Shown here in pieces: positions 56,741-64,000 of a DNA stretch of 64,000 nucleotides (position 1 is the first letter of the stretch; the number at the start of each line of letters is the position of its first letter). Both the position numbers and the translations under genes were made by a program. The notes below the pieces were generated by a model that saw only the letters and a list, made by a program, of their open reading frames with translations, searched no databases and was not told the DNA's origin. This DNA is from Sphingobacterium daejeonense (GTDB taxonomy: Bacteria > Bacteroidota > Bacteroidia > Sphingobacteriales > Sphingobacteriaceae), in the NCBI RefSeq assembly GCF_901472535.1, contig NZ_LR590470.1, positions 1,054,001-1,118,000 on the forward strand. The letters are read 5' to 3'.

Positions 56741-58096
56741 ATGAATACTAACTTATATATAAAATTAATTTTATCGTTATTGTTTTCTTTTGCCTTGTCA
56801 TTTGTTTCTGCTCAAGATTCTAAGAAACCCAACATTATCCTGATTCTATCAGATGATTTAGGAATCGGTGACTTGAGTGCCTATTTTAATAAATATGAAA
56901 CACCAAATCTAGATAAGTTAGGTCAAGAAGGTATTAGATTTACAAATTATTACAGCGCTTCTCCAATTTGTTCACCTTCCAGAGCCGGTCTGTTGACAGG
57001 GCAGCAGCCAGCCAAACTGCATTTTACGACATTCTTAAACACGCGAGCAGATAATAGGAAGAAAAATCAAGTAGATTATTTAGATCCAAATGTCCAAACG
57101 ATGGCCAAAGTTTTAAAAAACAACGGTTATAAAACTGCACATTTTGGGAAATGGCATTTAGGTGGGGGAAGAGATGTTCAGGACGCACCGAATTTTGATA
57201 AATATGGGTTTGATGCTTGGTCGGGAACTTATGAAAGTCCAGACCCCGATCCTGCATTAACAGCTACCGATTGGATATGGTCTGATCAGGATAGCGTCAA
57301 ACGTTGGAATAGAACCAAGTATTTTGTTGATAAAACCTTGAACTTCCTAAAGGAACACAAAGGTGAGCCTTGTTTTATCAATGTTTGGACGGATGATGTC
57401 CATACTCCATGGGTAGCTGGAGATGATGAAACCGGAAAATATCCCGGTAAACCCAATGAAGAAAAAAGCTTCCAAAATATCTTGAAGGAATATGATAAAC
57501 AAATCGGTCGTTTAATGGACGGATTGAAAGAACTCGGTGTCGATGATAATACTATTGTGATTTTTATTAGCGATAACGGTCCATTACCAAACTTTAGACA
57601 AGATCGATCCGCAGGATATAGAGGTAGCAAATTATCATTGTATGAAGGCGGAATCAGATTGCCATTATTAATCCGTTGGCCGGCAAAAATAAAACCAGGG
57701 CAGGTAGATTCTACAACGATTGTATCTGCTTTGGACTTCTTGCCTAGTTTTGCAAAAATTACAGATTCTAAAATTCCAAAAAGAAAGGTCTTGGATGGTC
57801 AGGACATCAGCAAAGCTTGGCTGGGCTCTGCGGTCAAAAGAAACAAACCTGTAATCTGGGAATATGGACGTAATGACACGACTGCCTTTAGCTTCCCAAA
57901 AAAGATCAATAAAAGCCCAGCACTAGCGGTTCGGGATGGCGACTGGAAGTTCATGATGAACAGCGACCAAACAGCAATGGAACTTTATAACTTAAAAACT
58001 GACCCTAAAGAACAAAACAATCTGATTAAAGATCAACCTACGCTGGTGAAAAAATATTCAAAAATCCTTAGTGACTGGTGGGGCAAAACTCCCTGA
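56741..58096 (+). CDS. sulfatase 3
   Basis: 451 residues, 18 bp after sulfatase 2. Signal peptide (LILSLLFSFALSFVSAQ), IILILSDDLGIGDLSAYFNK metal site, formylglycine motif ICSPSRAGLLTG (C-x-P-S-R), YKTAHFGKWHLGGGRDV, VNVWTDDVHTPW-like FINVWTDDVHTPWV, and VIFISDNGPLPNFRQD. A typical S1 sulfatase. Three adjacent, non-identical sulfatases suggest stepwise desulfation of one heterogeneous substrate. Confidence 0.92.
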   Translation: MNTNLYIKLILSLLFSFALSFVSAQDSKKPNIILILSDDLGIGDLSAYFNKYETPNLDKLGQEGIRFTNYYSASPICSPSRAGLLTGQQPAKLHFTTFLNTRADNRKKNQVDYLDPNVQTMAKVLKNNGYKTAHFGKWHLGGGRDVQDAPNFDKYGFDAWSGTYESPDPDPALTATDWIWSDQDSVKRWNRTKYFVDKTLNFLKEHKGEPCFINVWTDDVHTPWVAGDDETGKYPGKPNEEKSFQNILKEYDKQIGRLMDGLKELGVDDNTIVIFISDNGPLPNFRQDRSAGYRGSKLSLYEGGIRLPLLIRWPAKIKPGQVDSTTIVSALDFLPSFAKITDSKIPKRKVLDGQDISKAWLGSAVKRNKPVIWEYGRNDTTAFSFPKKINKSPALAVRDGDWKFMMNSDQTAMELYNLKTDPKEQNNLIKDQPTLVKKYSKILSDWWGKTP

Positions 58097-58146
58097 GTTT
58101 CCAAAAGGATAAGGTCATTTATTTTATAAAAAAAGAACTTGTCTTC

Positions 58147-58320
58147 TCTAGAATAGTTACACCCCTACAGGGTTGCATAGCGTTGTGTTATCATTTTCTA
58201 TAATAGTTACACCCTTACAGGGTTTTATAGCTTCTTATAATCCTTTCTATAATAGTTACACCCCTACAGGGTTTTATAGCGTCTTATAATCCTTTCTATA
58301 ATAGTTTCACCCCTACAGGC
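58147..58320. repeat. 49-50-bp tandem repeat, four units
   Basis: Units begin AATAGTTACACCCCTACAGG at 58152, 58202, 58251 and 58300 (the last degenerate and truncated), each with an ACCC-CTAC-AGGGT mini-palindrome and a TTTATAGCGTCTTATAATCC-type tail. It lies after the sulfatase operon. Together with 58400-58510 it fills most of the gene-free 58097-58985 stretch. Confidence 0.8.
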
Positions 58321-58399
58321 AATGTCATTAAGTTAAGAAAATAAAAAGGCCATTGGCATTTTTTCAGTGGCAGGTGGGGACACCTGCCACGGCGAGAAA

Positions 58400-58510
58400 A
58401 CCCCATCGGGGTTAAATGCCGTAGGCATGAAATATCTCTTAAATGCCATCGGCATGCAATATCTATAGAAATGATGTCACCTCAAACACCAACGCCATAG
58501 GTGTGGCATG
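58400..58510. repeat. short REP-like palindromic repeats
   Basis: CCCCATCGGGG followed by two units TTAAATGCC-N4-GGCATGNAATATCT (58413 and 58440) and a degenerate AACGCCATAGGTGTGGCAT. Each unit contains a GCC...GGC palindrome. Function unknown. Confidence 0.6.
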
Positions 58511-58611
58511 TTTGTTAAATTATTATGTCGTAATGCCAATTCTAATGTCTTAAAAGATTGGGGTGGTGAATTCAACCCAACAATGGAATAGTATATAGTC
58601 CTATTTTACAG

Positions 58612-58638
58612 AAAGCTCCCAATTGGGAGCTTTTTTTT
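58612..58638. terminator. intrinsic terminator
   Basis: AAAGCTCCCA / ATTGGGAGCTTTTTTTT, a compact perfect stem with U8. It has no obvious gene directly upstream other than the repeat region. Confidence 0.75.
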
Positions 58639-58724
58639 GTCAATTTTTTCAACTTCCTGTATCAATTCCTGCCATTCTGAAACCGCTCTTGTTATACTCT
58701 CTTTCGTCTCTTGTTCGCAGCTCC

Positions 58725-58785
58725 TTCGGACCTTGTTCGGACCTCGTTCGGAAAACATCCGAATGAGGTCCGAACAAGGTCCGAA
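58725..58785. repeat. 28-bp inverted repeat made of internal GTTCGGACCT repeats
   Basis: Left arm 58725-58752 contains TTCGGACCTTGTTCGGACCT; right arm 58758-58785 is its reverse complement with one mismatch; loop AAACA. Each arm is itself a ~10-bp tandem repeat. An extremely stable cruciform/hairpin. Confidence 0.85.
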
Positions 58786-58985
58786 CGAAAGAGGATGGAG
58801 AGTGGAACAAGGTACCTATCAGACCTAAGTCAATCGACCTTAGAAAGATGAATATTAAATGGAAAATAATATTTAAGTCTTGGTGTGTTAGTTAATAATT
58901 TATACGAAGTGTCTTGAAAATGCTTAATGCGTTCATTTCTAGTGAATTTATTTTGCACTTGGATTAATTCTTAGTAGATTTAGTC

Positions 58986-59276
58986 ATGCCCATAGAATTA
59001 AAACACCTTTGGCAATTTTATAAGCCTATACTGTTCATTAATCTAGTGTTGTCAATTGCGCTAAGTAGGGGTTATTTTGAATATTATCCATTTGTATTTA
59101 TGACTGTCGGCTATCTATGTTCTGCTGGCATTGTCCGTTTTTTCGAGGGAAATACTAATTTTCTCTTTTACAATCTTGGTTTAAGCAGAAAGGATCTATT
59201 GGTCTATACTTTTCTTGCCAATCTAGTTATATCGATAATTCTAATCTTGATTGTGCATTATGGAATTAAAAGATAA
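58986..59276 (+). CDS. small ABC transporter membrane subunit
   Basis: 96 residues with three hydrophobic segments (YKPILFINLVLSIALSRGYF; PFVFMTVGYLCSAGIVRFF; YTFLANLVISIILILIVHYG). The stop overlaps the ATPase start by 17 bp, tight coupling typical of ABC pairs. Similar small partners accompany single ATPases in Bacteroidota. No sequence motif beyond the membrane topology; assigned by context. Confidence 0.6.
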   Translation: MPIELKHLWQFYKPILFINLVLSIALSRGYFEYYPFVFMTVGYLCSAGIVRFFEGNTNFLFYNLGLSRKDLLVYTFLANLVISIILILIVHYGIKR

Positions 59277-59956
59277 AGAGTTATTTGTGGACTCCGTTCA
59301 ATTCAGTTTATACCAGCGACAAACAATTGCTGACTGGAGGGTATTTGGTACTAAAAGTCGGAGATGTAATAGGACTTTTGGGACGAAATGGAACTGGGAA
59401 AACAACATTGATGAAAATAATTTTTGGTGCTCTTAAAGCTCAAAATGCTTATATCCGAGTGAATGGCAAAAAAGTAAGGACCGCATTTTCAACCCGTGAG
59501 GTATGCTATTTGCCCCAAGACAGTTTTCTTCCTACTGCTTTTACTGTTAAAAAATCCATTGAATTTATGCTTTCTAACAAAGAAAGAATAAGAAAAGTGG
59601 AAGAAGATGAAATCATCAAAACTATTCTTAATACCAAAATAGCGGATATTTCTGGCGGTGAACTACGTTATCTCGAAATTATACTTCTGATCGAGCAAGA
59701 GGCAACATTTATCCTATTGGACGAGCCCTTTTCTGGACTATCACCTCTGTTGAAAGAGAATATACAGGAGGTAATTGTCTCCAAATCAAAAGAAAAAGGA
59801 TTTCTGATCTCTGACCATGATTATATGAATGTTTTGGATATCTCTAATCAATTGATGTTGTTGGAAAATGGAGGTTGCCGGAAAATTAACAGAAGAGAAG
59901 AGTTGGAACAGTTCTATGTTCCTATTGGTACTTTTGATAATGACAGAAACCATTGA
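59260..59956 (+). pseudogene. ABC transporter ATP-binding protein, one frameshift
   Basis: Starts at ATG 59260 (MELKDKELFVDSVQFSLYQR) inside the end of the membrane gene. One extra base near 59330 shifts the frame, then the ATPase runs intact: Walker A GRNGTGKTTLM, Q-loop YLPQDSF, signature ISGGELRYLE, Walker B FILLDEPFSGL, H-loop LISDHDYMNVLD. Repaired ~231 residues. ATP-driven transport together with the 96-residue membrane protein; substrate unknown. Confidence 0.8.
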
Positions 59957-60016
59957 TATCACTGTTTTCTCTTCTAAAAACACCCTTGTAATCAGGGAAT
60001 GCCCCTTCAATTTTAG

Positions 60017-60024
60017 TATATTTG
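60017..60024 (+). promoter_or_regulatory. possible -7 box upstream of dihydroorotase
   Basis: TATATTTG fits the Bacteroidota TAnnTTTG -7 element exactly and lies 28 bp upstream of the ATG at 60053. I do not see a good TTTG at the expected -33 distance. Confidence 0.35.
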
Positions 60025-60052
60025 CTAACCGTAACCATAAAAGATAAATTAC

Positions 60053-61388
60053 ATGTCTACAATATTGATAAAGAATGCCCAGGTTGTTAATGAAGGAACA
60101 ATTCAGGTGCAGGATCTTTTTATTAAAAATGGTCGTATCGAGAAGATTTCCACATCTTTGGATATGGACGCTGACCAAGTAATCAACGCAGAGGGCCTGC
60201 ATCTATTTCCAGGATTAATTGATGATCAAGTTCATTTCCGTGAGCCTGGTTTAACCCACAAAGCAAATATTTTCACTGAAAGCAGGGCTGCTGTAGCCGG
60301 AGGTACCACCTCTTTTATGGAAATGCCCAATACCGTTCCCAATACGCTCACTCAAAAATTATTGCAGGACAAATATGATATAGCTCAAGATAGTTCATTG
60401 GCAAACTACTCCTTTTTTATGGGTGCTGCAAACGATAACTTGGATGAGGTTTTAAAAACAAATCCTCGCGATGTCTGTGGGATCAAGGTTTTTATGGGGT
60501 CATCAACTGGGAATATGCTGGTTGATAATGAGGCTGCCTTAGAAGCTATTTTCAGCCAAGCGCCAACATTGATAGCTACTCATTGTGAAGATGAACTGAC
60601 CATCCAAGAGAACCTTGCTAATTATAAGGAAAAATATGGCGATGATGTTACCATTGAAATGCATCCATTGATTAGATCAGCAGAAGCGTGTTATCTGTCG
60701 TCGTCTAAAGCAGTGGAGTTGGCAAAAAAGAATAATACCAGATTACATATTTTACATATTTCAACTGCTAAAGAGACAGGTTTATTTGAGAATGATATTC
60801 CATTAGAACAAAAGAGAATTACAGCTGAGGCATGTATTCATCATCTTTGGTTCTCAGATGCAGATTATAAAACTAAAGGAAATTTCATAAAATGGAATCC
60901 AGCAGTTAAGACTGCGAACGATAGAGATTCAATCCTTAAGGCTGTGTTGGATGGTCACATCGATGTGATAGCAACAGACCATGCGCCGCATACCTTAGAA
61001 GAAAAGTCTCAAGCTTATCTTCAAGCTCCATCAGGAGGACCGTTGGTTCAACATGCGTTACAAGCTCTATTGGATATGGTAAAACAAGGTAAATTGACCT
61101 TAGAGCAGATGGTTCAAAAGACTGCGCATAATTACTGCCATATTATTTCAAATAGAGCAAAGAGGTTTTATTCGTGAAGGTTATTGGGCAGATTTGGTAT
61201 TAGTTGATTTGAATAAACCCTATAAAGTGACTAAGGAGAATATACTATCTAAATGTGGATGGTCTCCTTTTGAAAATCATACATTTACATCTACTATTGA
61301 ACATACCCTAGTTTCTGGATTATTGGCATATACCAATGGTCAGATTCAGGAGGTAGGTTCAGGACATCGTTTACTTTTCAATCGTTAA
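60053..61388 (+). pseudogene. pyrC: dihydroorotase, one frameshift near the C-terminus
   Basis: Third step of pyrimidine synthesis, cyclising carbamoyl-aspartate. Metal ligands: LIDDQVHFREPGLTHK (H-x-H-type site reading QVHFREPG; the first His position is Gln), carbamylated-Lys region GIKVFMGSSTG, RLHILHIST, and DVIATDHAPHTLEEK with the catalytic Asp. At ~61135 an indel gives the wrong NYCHIISNRAKRFYS; the correct end continues in another frame (GYWADLVLVDLNKPYKVTKE ... YTNGQIQEVGSGHRLLFNR). Repaired ~445 residues, the normal size of the type I family. The gene is likely essential, so the frameshift is most probably a sequence error. It is followed by 2 bp and the LD-carboxypeptidase gene. 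Confidence 0.85.
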
Positions 61389-61390
61389 CA

Positions 61391-62439
61391 ATGAATAAAC
61401 GTTCATTTATTAAATCTTTGGGAGTAGGATTGGCTGCTATCCCTATGTTTGGAAAATCTGAAGCATTGGCGATGGCCAATCAAATCCAACCCCTATTAAA
61501 AGGGAATGTCTTGAAAGCTGGTGATACCATTGGTATCATTGCTCCGGCAAGTGCAGTAACTGGAGAAGACTCCATTACCCTGACGAAGGAAGTTTTGGAA
61601 TACTTTGGATTTAAGGTTAAGGAAGGTAAATATATTCGCGAGCGATATGGAAATCTTGCCGGAACGGATGACCAACGATTGGAGGACTTGCATGCTATGT
61701 TTTCAGACAAATCTGTTGCTGGCATATTATGCGTCCGCGGAGGAGCAGGCGCATCTAGGTTATTGCAGCGCATCGATTATGATATGATTGCCAAAAATCC
61801 CAAAAGCTTTGATCGGATACAGTGATATCACTGCTTTGATAATGGCATTTCAGGCTAAGATTGGCTTGGTTACATTCCATGGGCCAGTAGGCACGGAGTA
61901 CTTGGAGCAATTATGTTGCGAAGACCTTTACGGATCAATTTATGGAAAATAAATTGGCAACCTATAGCAACCCAGATAAAAAAGGCGATGATATCGTGCA
62001 ATATAAGGATAGAATTACGACCATCAATCCAGGTGTTGCTGAAGGGAAATTGTTGGGTGGTAACTTGACGTTGATTTCAGGTCTTTGTGGCTCGCCATTC
62101 TTGCCGGATTTTACAGGCAGCATTTTGTTTTTGGAGGAGATCAACGAGTCTCCGGAAAAAGTAGACCGTATGTTCTGTCAACTCATGAACGCAGGCATCC
62201 TTTCAAAAATCAAAGGCTTTGTTTTCGGTAAATGTACAGATTGTTCACCTTCAGGTGGTTATGGTTCCTTGAATTTAGACCAGATCCTGAATGATTTTAT
62301 AAAACCATTGAACATTCCTTCTTACTCTGGTGCGGTTATTGGTCATATTAATAATCAATTTTTGTTGCCGGTAGGGGTAAGAGCGAAAATTGATGCCAAT
62401 AAGGGTACAATAGAAATTTTAGAGAAAGCGTTGGTATAA
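61391..62439 (+). pseudogene. LD-carboxypeptidase (family S66), two frameshifts
   Basis: Releases D-Ala from muropeptide tetrapeptides during peptidoglycan recycling. Leader MNKRSFIKSLGVGLAAIPMF looks Tat/Sec-like. AGDTIGIIAPASAVTGEDSI and ILCVRGGAGASRLLQRIDYD are classical. An indel near 61803 interrupts LIGYSDITALIMAFQ, which carries the nucleophile Ser, and another near 61910 precedes FTDQFMENKLATYSNP. The catalytic Glu (ILFLEEINE) and His (GAVIGHINNQFLLPVG) are present in the third part. Repaired ~350 residues. Upstream dihydroorotase and downstream carboxypeptidase abut, suggesting one transcript. Confidence 0.82.
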
Positions 62440-62440
62440 T

Positions 62441-63949
62441 ATGAAGTTATTTGTCCTTTCCTTAGGTCTTCTGGCCGCAACAACTTGTAGTAATCCATTT
62501 TCAGGGTCTTCCTCTGCCGATATTCCAGGATATAAACTGGACACTGCACAGATGAATAAAATTTATGAAACATACAAAGAACCTGCTTTAGTTTCCAGAA
62601 GGTTTAAACATAAAGACATTGATTCTTTATTGCAGCTGCATAAAAAAACAGATGTGTTCAAGATTACTCAAATTGGCAAATCCGTCGAAGGCCGTTCTAT
62701 CAATGAACTGGAATACGGAAATGGCGAAAAGAAGGTCATGCTATGGTCTCAGATGCATGGGGATGAACCCACTGCAACGATGGCCTTATTTGATCTGTTC
62801 AATTTTCTGGAAGGAAAGGATGATGGATTTGATAGTGTCAGGAATATCCTGAAGAATAATTTGAACATTCATTTTATTCCGATGTTAAATCCAGATGGTG
62901 CAGAGCGTTTTTTGAGACGCAATGCTCAAAGTATTGATTTAAATCGAGATGCTCGAGCTAATCAGACTGTTGAAGGTGCTTTGTTGAAATCTAGGGCTAA
63001 AGAGATTAAGCCTCGTTATGGTTTCAATCTCCATGATCAAAATATATATTATAATGTTCCTGGAACAAAGAATCCAGTTACGATTTCCTTATTGGCACCG
63101 GCTTACAATACAGAACGGGAGATCAATGATGTAAGAGAGGGCGCGATGCAGATCATTGTTGGAATGAACAATATCTTGCAGCAATATGTTCCTGATGCGG
63201 TCGCTAAATATGATGATACGTATACACCAAGAGGATTTGGAGATAATTTTCAATCCTGGGGCGCAAGTACTGTTCTTATTGAATCTGGTGGATTAAAAGG
63301 AGATCCGGAGAAACAGCAGATTAGAAAATTGAATTTTATCATTATTCTAAACGCCTTAATGGAAATCGCTCAAGGAACGTATGAAAATTACGATGCCCAA
63401 GGATATGAAGATATCCCATTTAATGCAAGCAATATGCATGATGTTGTAATTCGTGGATTGGAATTTGGTTCTGATTCAATTCCTTTGAAAAGCGATATTG
63501 GATTGAGACGAGGGGAAGTGACGGATGGCAGAGATTTCTATGTGCGTGGCAGGGTAGAGGATATTGGTGATTTACCGGAATCGTTTGGCTATGATGAGGT
63601 ACAAGGCGAAGGGCTGAAGTTTATCCAGGGAAAAATCGCAGAAAAACCTGTTCCATCCTTTGAATCGATAACTCCTGAAATCGCCTATGATCTGTTGAAA
63701 AAAGGCTATATGGGTGTTCAAGTACAAACTTTAAAACCTGAGCAAGCCAACATGTTCCATAATCTGCCTATCCATGTATTTACCGGAACATCCTTTGCAA
63801 CAACCCCAATGATAGACCTTGGAGGTACTGCAAACTTCTATATCGGCGACTCCAACGGCAACCTCAAATACGCCATCCTCAATGGCTATTTAATTGACCT
63901 CAGCAAACCGCTGAGCGAAGTAGGACTGTTGAAGAATAGGGTATTGTAG
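62441..63949 (+). CDS. M14-family zinc carboxypeptidase, lipoprotein-like
   Basis: 502 residues, starting 2 bp after the LD-carboxypeptidase stop. Lipobox-like LLAATTC (Cys ~16). Zinc ligands: MWSQMHGDEPT-type (QMHGDEPT, His and Glu) and GFNLHDQNIYY (second His); substrate-binding ERFLRRNAQSIDLNRDA (N-x-R) and the catalytic Glu in STVLIESGG. A ~150-residue C-terminal beta domain (FNASNMHDVVIRGLEFGSDS ... TPMIDLGGTANFYI) follows, usual in Bacteroidota members. Peptidase acting at the periplasm or cell surface. Complete frame. Confidence 0.88.
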   Translation: MKLFVLSLGLLAATTCSNPFSGSSSADIPGYKLDTAQMNKIYETYKEPALVSRRFKHKDIDSLLQLHKKTDVFKITQIGKSVEGRSINELEYGNGEKKVMLWSQMHGDEPTATMALFDLFNFLEGKDDGFDSVRNILKNNLNIHFIPMLNPDGAERFLRRNAQSIDLNRDARANQTVEGALLKSRAKEIKPRYGFNLHDQNIYYNVPGTKNPVTISLLAPAYNTEREINDVREGAMQIIVGMNNILQQYVPDAVAKYDDTYTPRGFGDNFQSWGASTVLIESGGLKGDPEKQQIRKLNFIIILNALMEIAQGTYENYDAQGYEDIPFNASNMHDVVIRGLEFGSDSIPLKSDIGLRRGEVTDGRDFYVRGRVEDIGDLPESFGYDEVQGEGLKFIQGKIAEKPVPSFESITPEIAYDLLKKGYMGVQVQTLKPEQANMFHNLPIHVFTGTSFATTPMIDLGGTANFYIGDSNGNLKYAILNGYLIDLSKPLSEVGLLKNRVL

Positions 63950-63972
63950 ATGTGAGATGTGAGATATGAGAT
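63946..63972. repeat. short GTGAGATAT-type tandem repeat
   Basis: Just after the carboxypeptidase stop: ATGTGAGATGTGAGATATGAG, iterations of a ~9-bp GAGATRTGA motif running toward the window end; probably continues as a simple repeat. Confidence 0.5.
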
Positions 63973-64000
63973 TTGCGATAGGAAGGGTATTAGAGATTGG

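Overview
The window looks like a Bacteroidota chromosome, most likely Sphingobacteriaceae (Sphingobacterium-like). It has a SusC/SusD pair, SusD-like lipoproteins, tandem FtsX-type permeases, a DUF4838 glycan-active protein, three clustered sulfatases, TTTG/TAnnTTTG-type promoters and low-GC coding sequence. This assignment is inferred from family content, not from a search.

Positions 1-36 kb are accessory DNA. From the left: two integron-attC-like hairpin repeats with cassette-like decayed ORFs; a large single-chain restriction-modification-like protein (GIY-YIG nuclease + SF2 helicase + N6-adenine methylase) and its partner; a mobilization module on the minus strand (coiled-coil protein, MOBP relaxase, MobC-like protein, HTH protein, oriT-like hairpin); a stress block (topoisomerase IB, YciE/YciF-type ferritin-like protein, a KGG protein, an FAD/NAD-binding protein); an intact IS4-like element with a 9-bp target duplication; two IS982-family copies flanking a DyP peroxidase/catalase-like cluster; a Na+/H+ antiporter; small unknown genes; then an HTH regulator, a conserved unknown and a tyrosine recombinase next to a tRNA-3'-end-like sequence. 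A GC-rich RHS/YD-repeat remnant with a metalloprotease-like tip and a putative immunity gene follows.

The most interesting locus is at 26.2-28.3 kb (minus strand): an ECF-type sigma factor directly followed by a Cas12f-like protein that has lost the RuvC-II glutamate and the whole C-terminal zinc-finger/RuvC-III part. It is followed by a 131-bp non-coding tail that recurs at 9.1 kb. The two copies are nearly identical over 260 bp and then diverge abruptly, as expected for one guide-RNA scaffold carrying two different guides. This fits the recently described class of nuclease-dead Cas12f + sigma-E RNA-guided transcription systems of Bacteroidota.

Positions 36.6-58.1 kb look like a polysaccharide (probably sulfated glycan) utilisation region: a truncated response regulator, DUF4838 protein, remnants of an ECF sigma/FecR pair, Gfo/Idh/MocA oxidoreductase, FtsX permease, SusD, SusC, VOC protein, SDR reductase with an abutting Crp regulator, a PQQ-type sugar dehydrogenase lipoprotein and three sulfatases in one operon. 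58.1-59 kb is repeat-rich. 59-64 kb is housekeeping: a small ABC exporter, dihydroorotase, LD-carboxypeptidase and an M14 carboxypeptidase.

An unusual number of genes, including a probably essential dihydroorotase, are interrupted by single-base indels, often in homopolymers, and read correctly again just after. I suspect many are assembly/basecalling errors rather than true pseudogenes. I annotate these as one locus and mark them as frameshifted.
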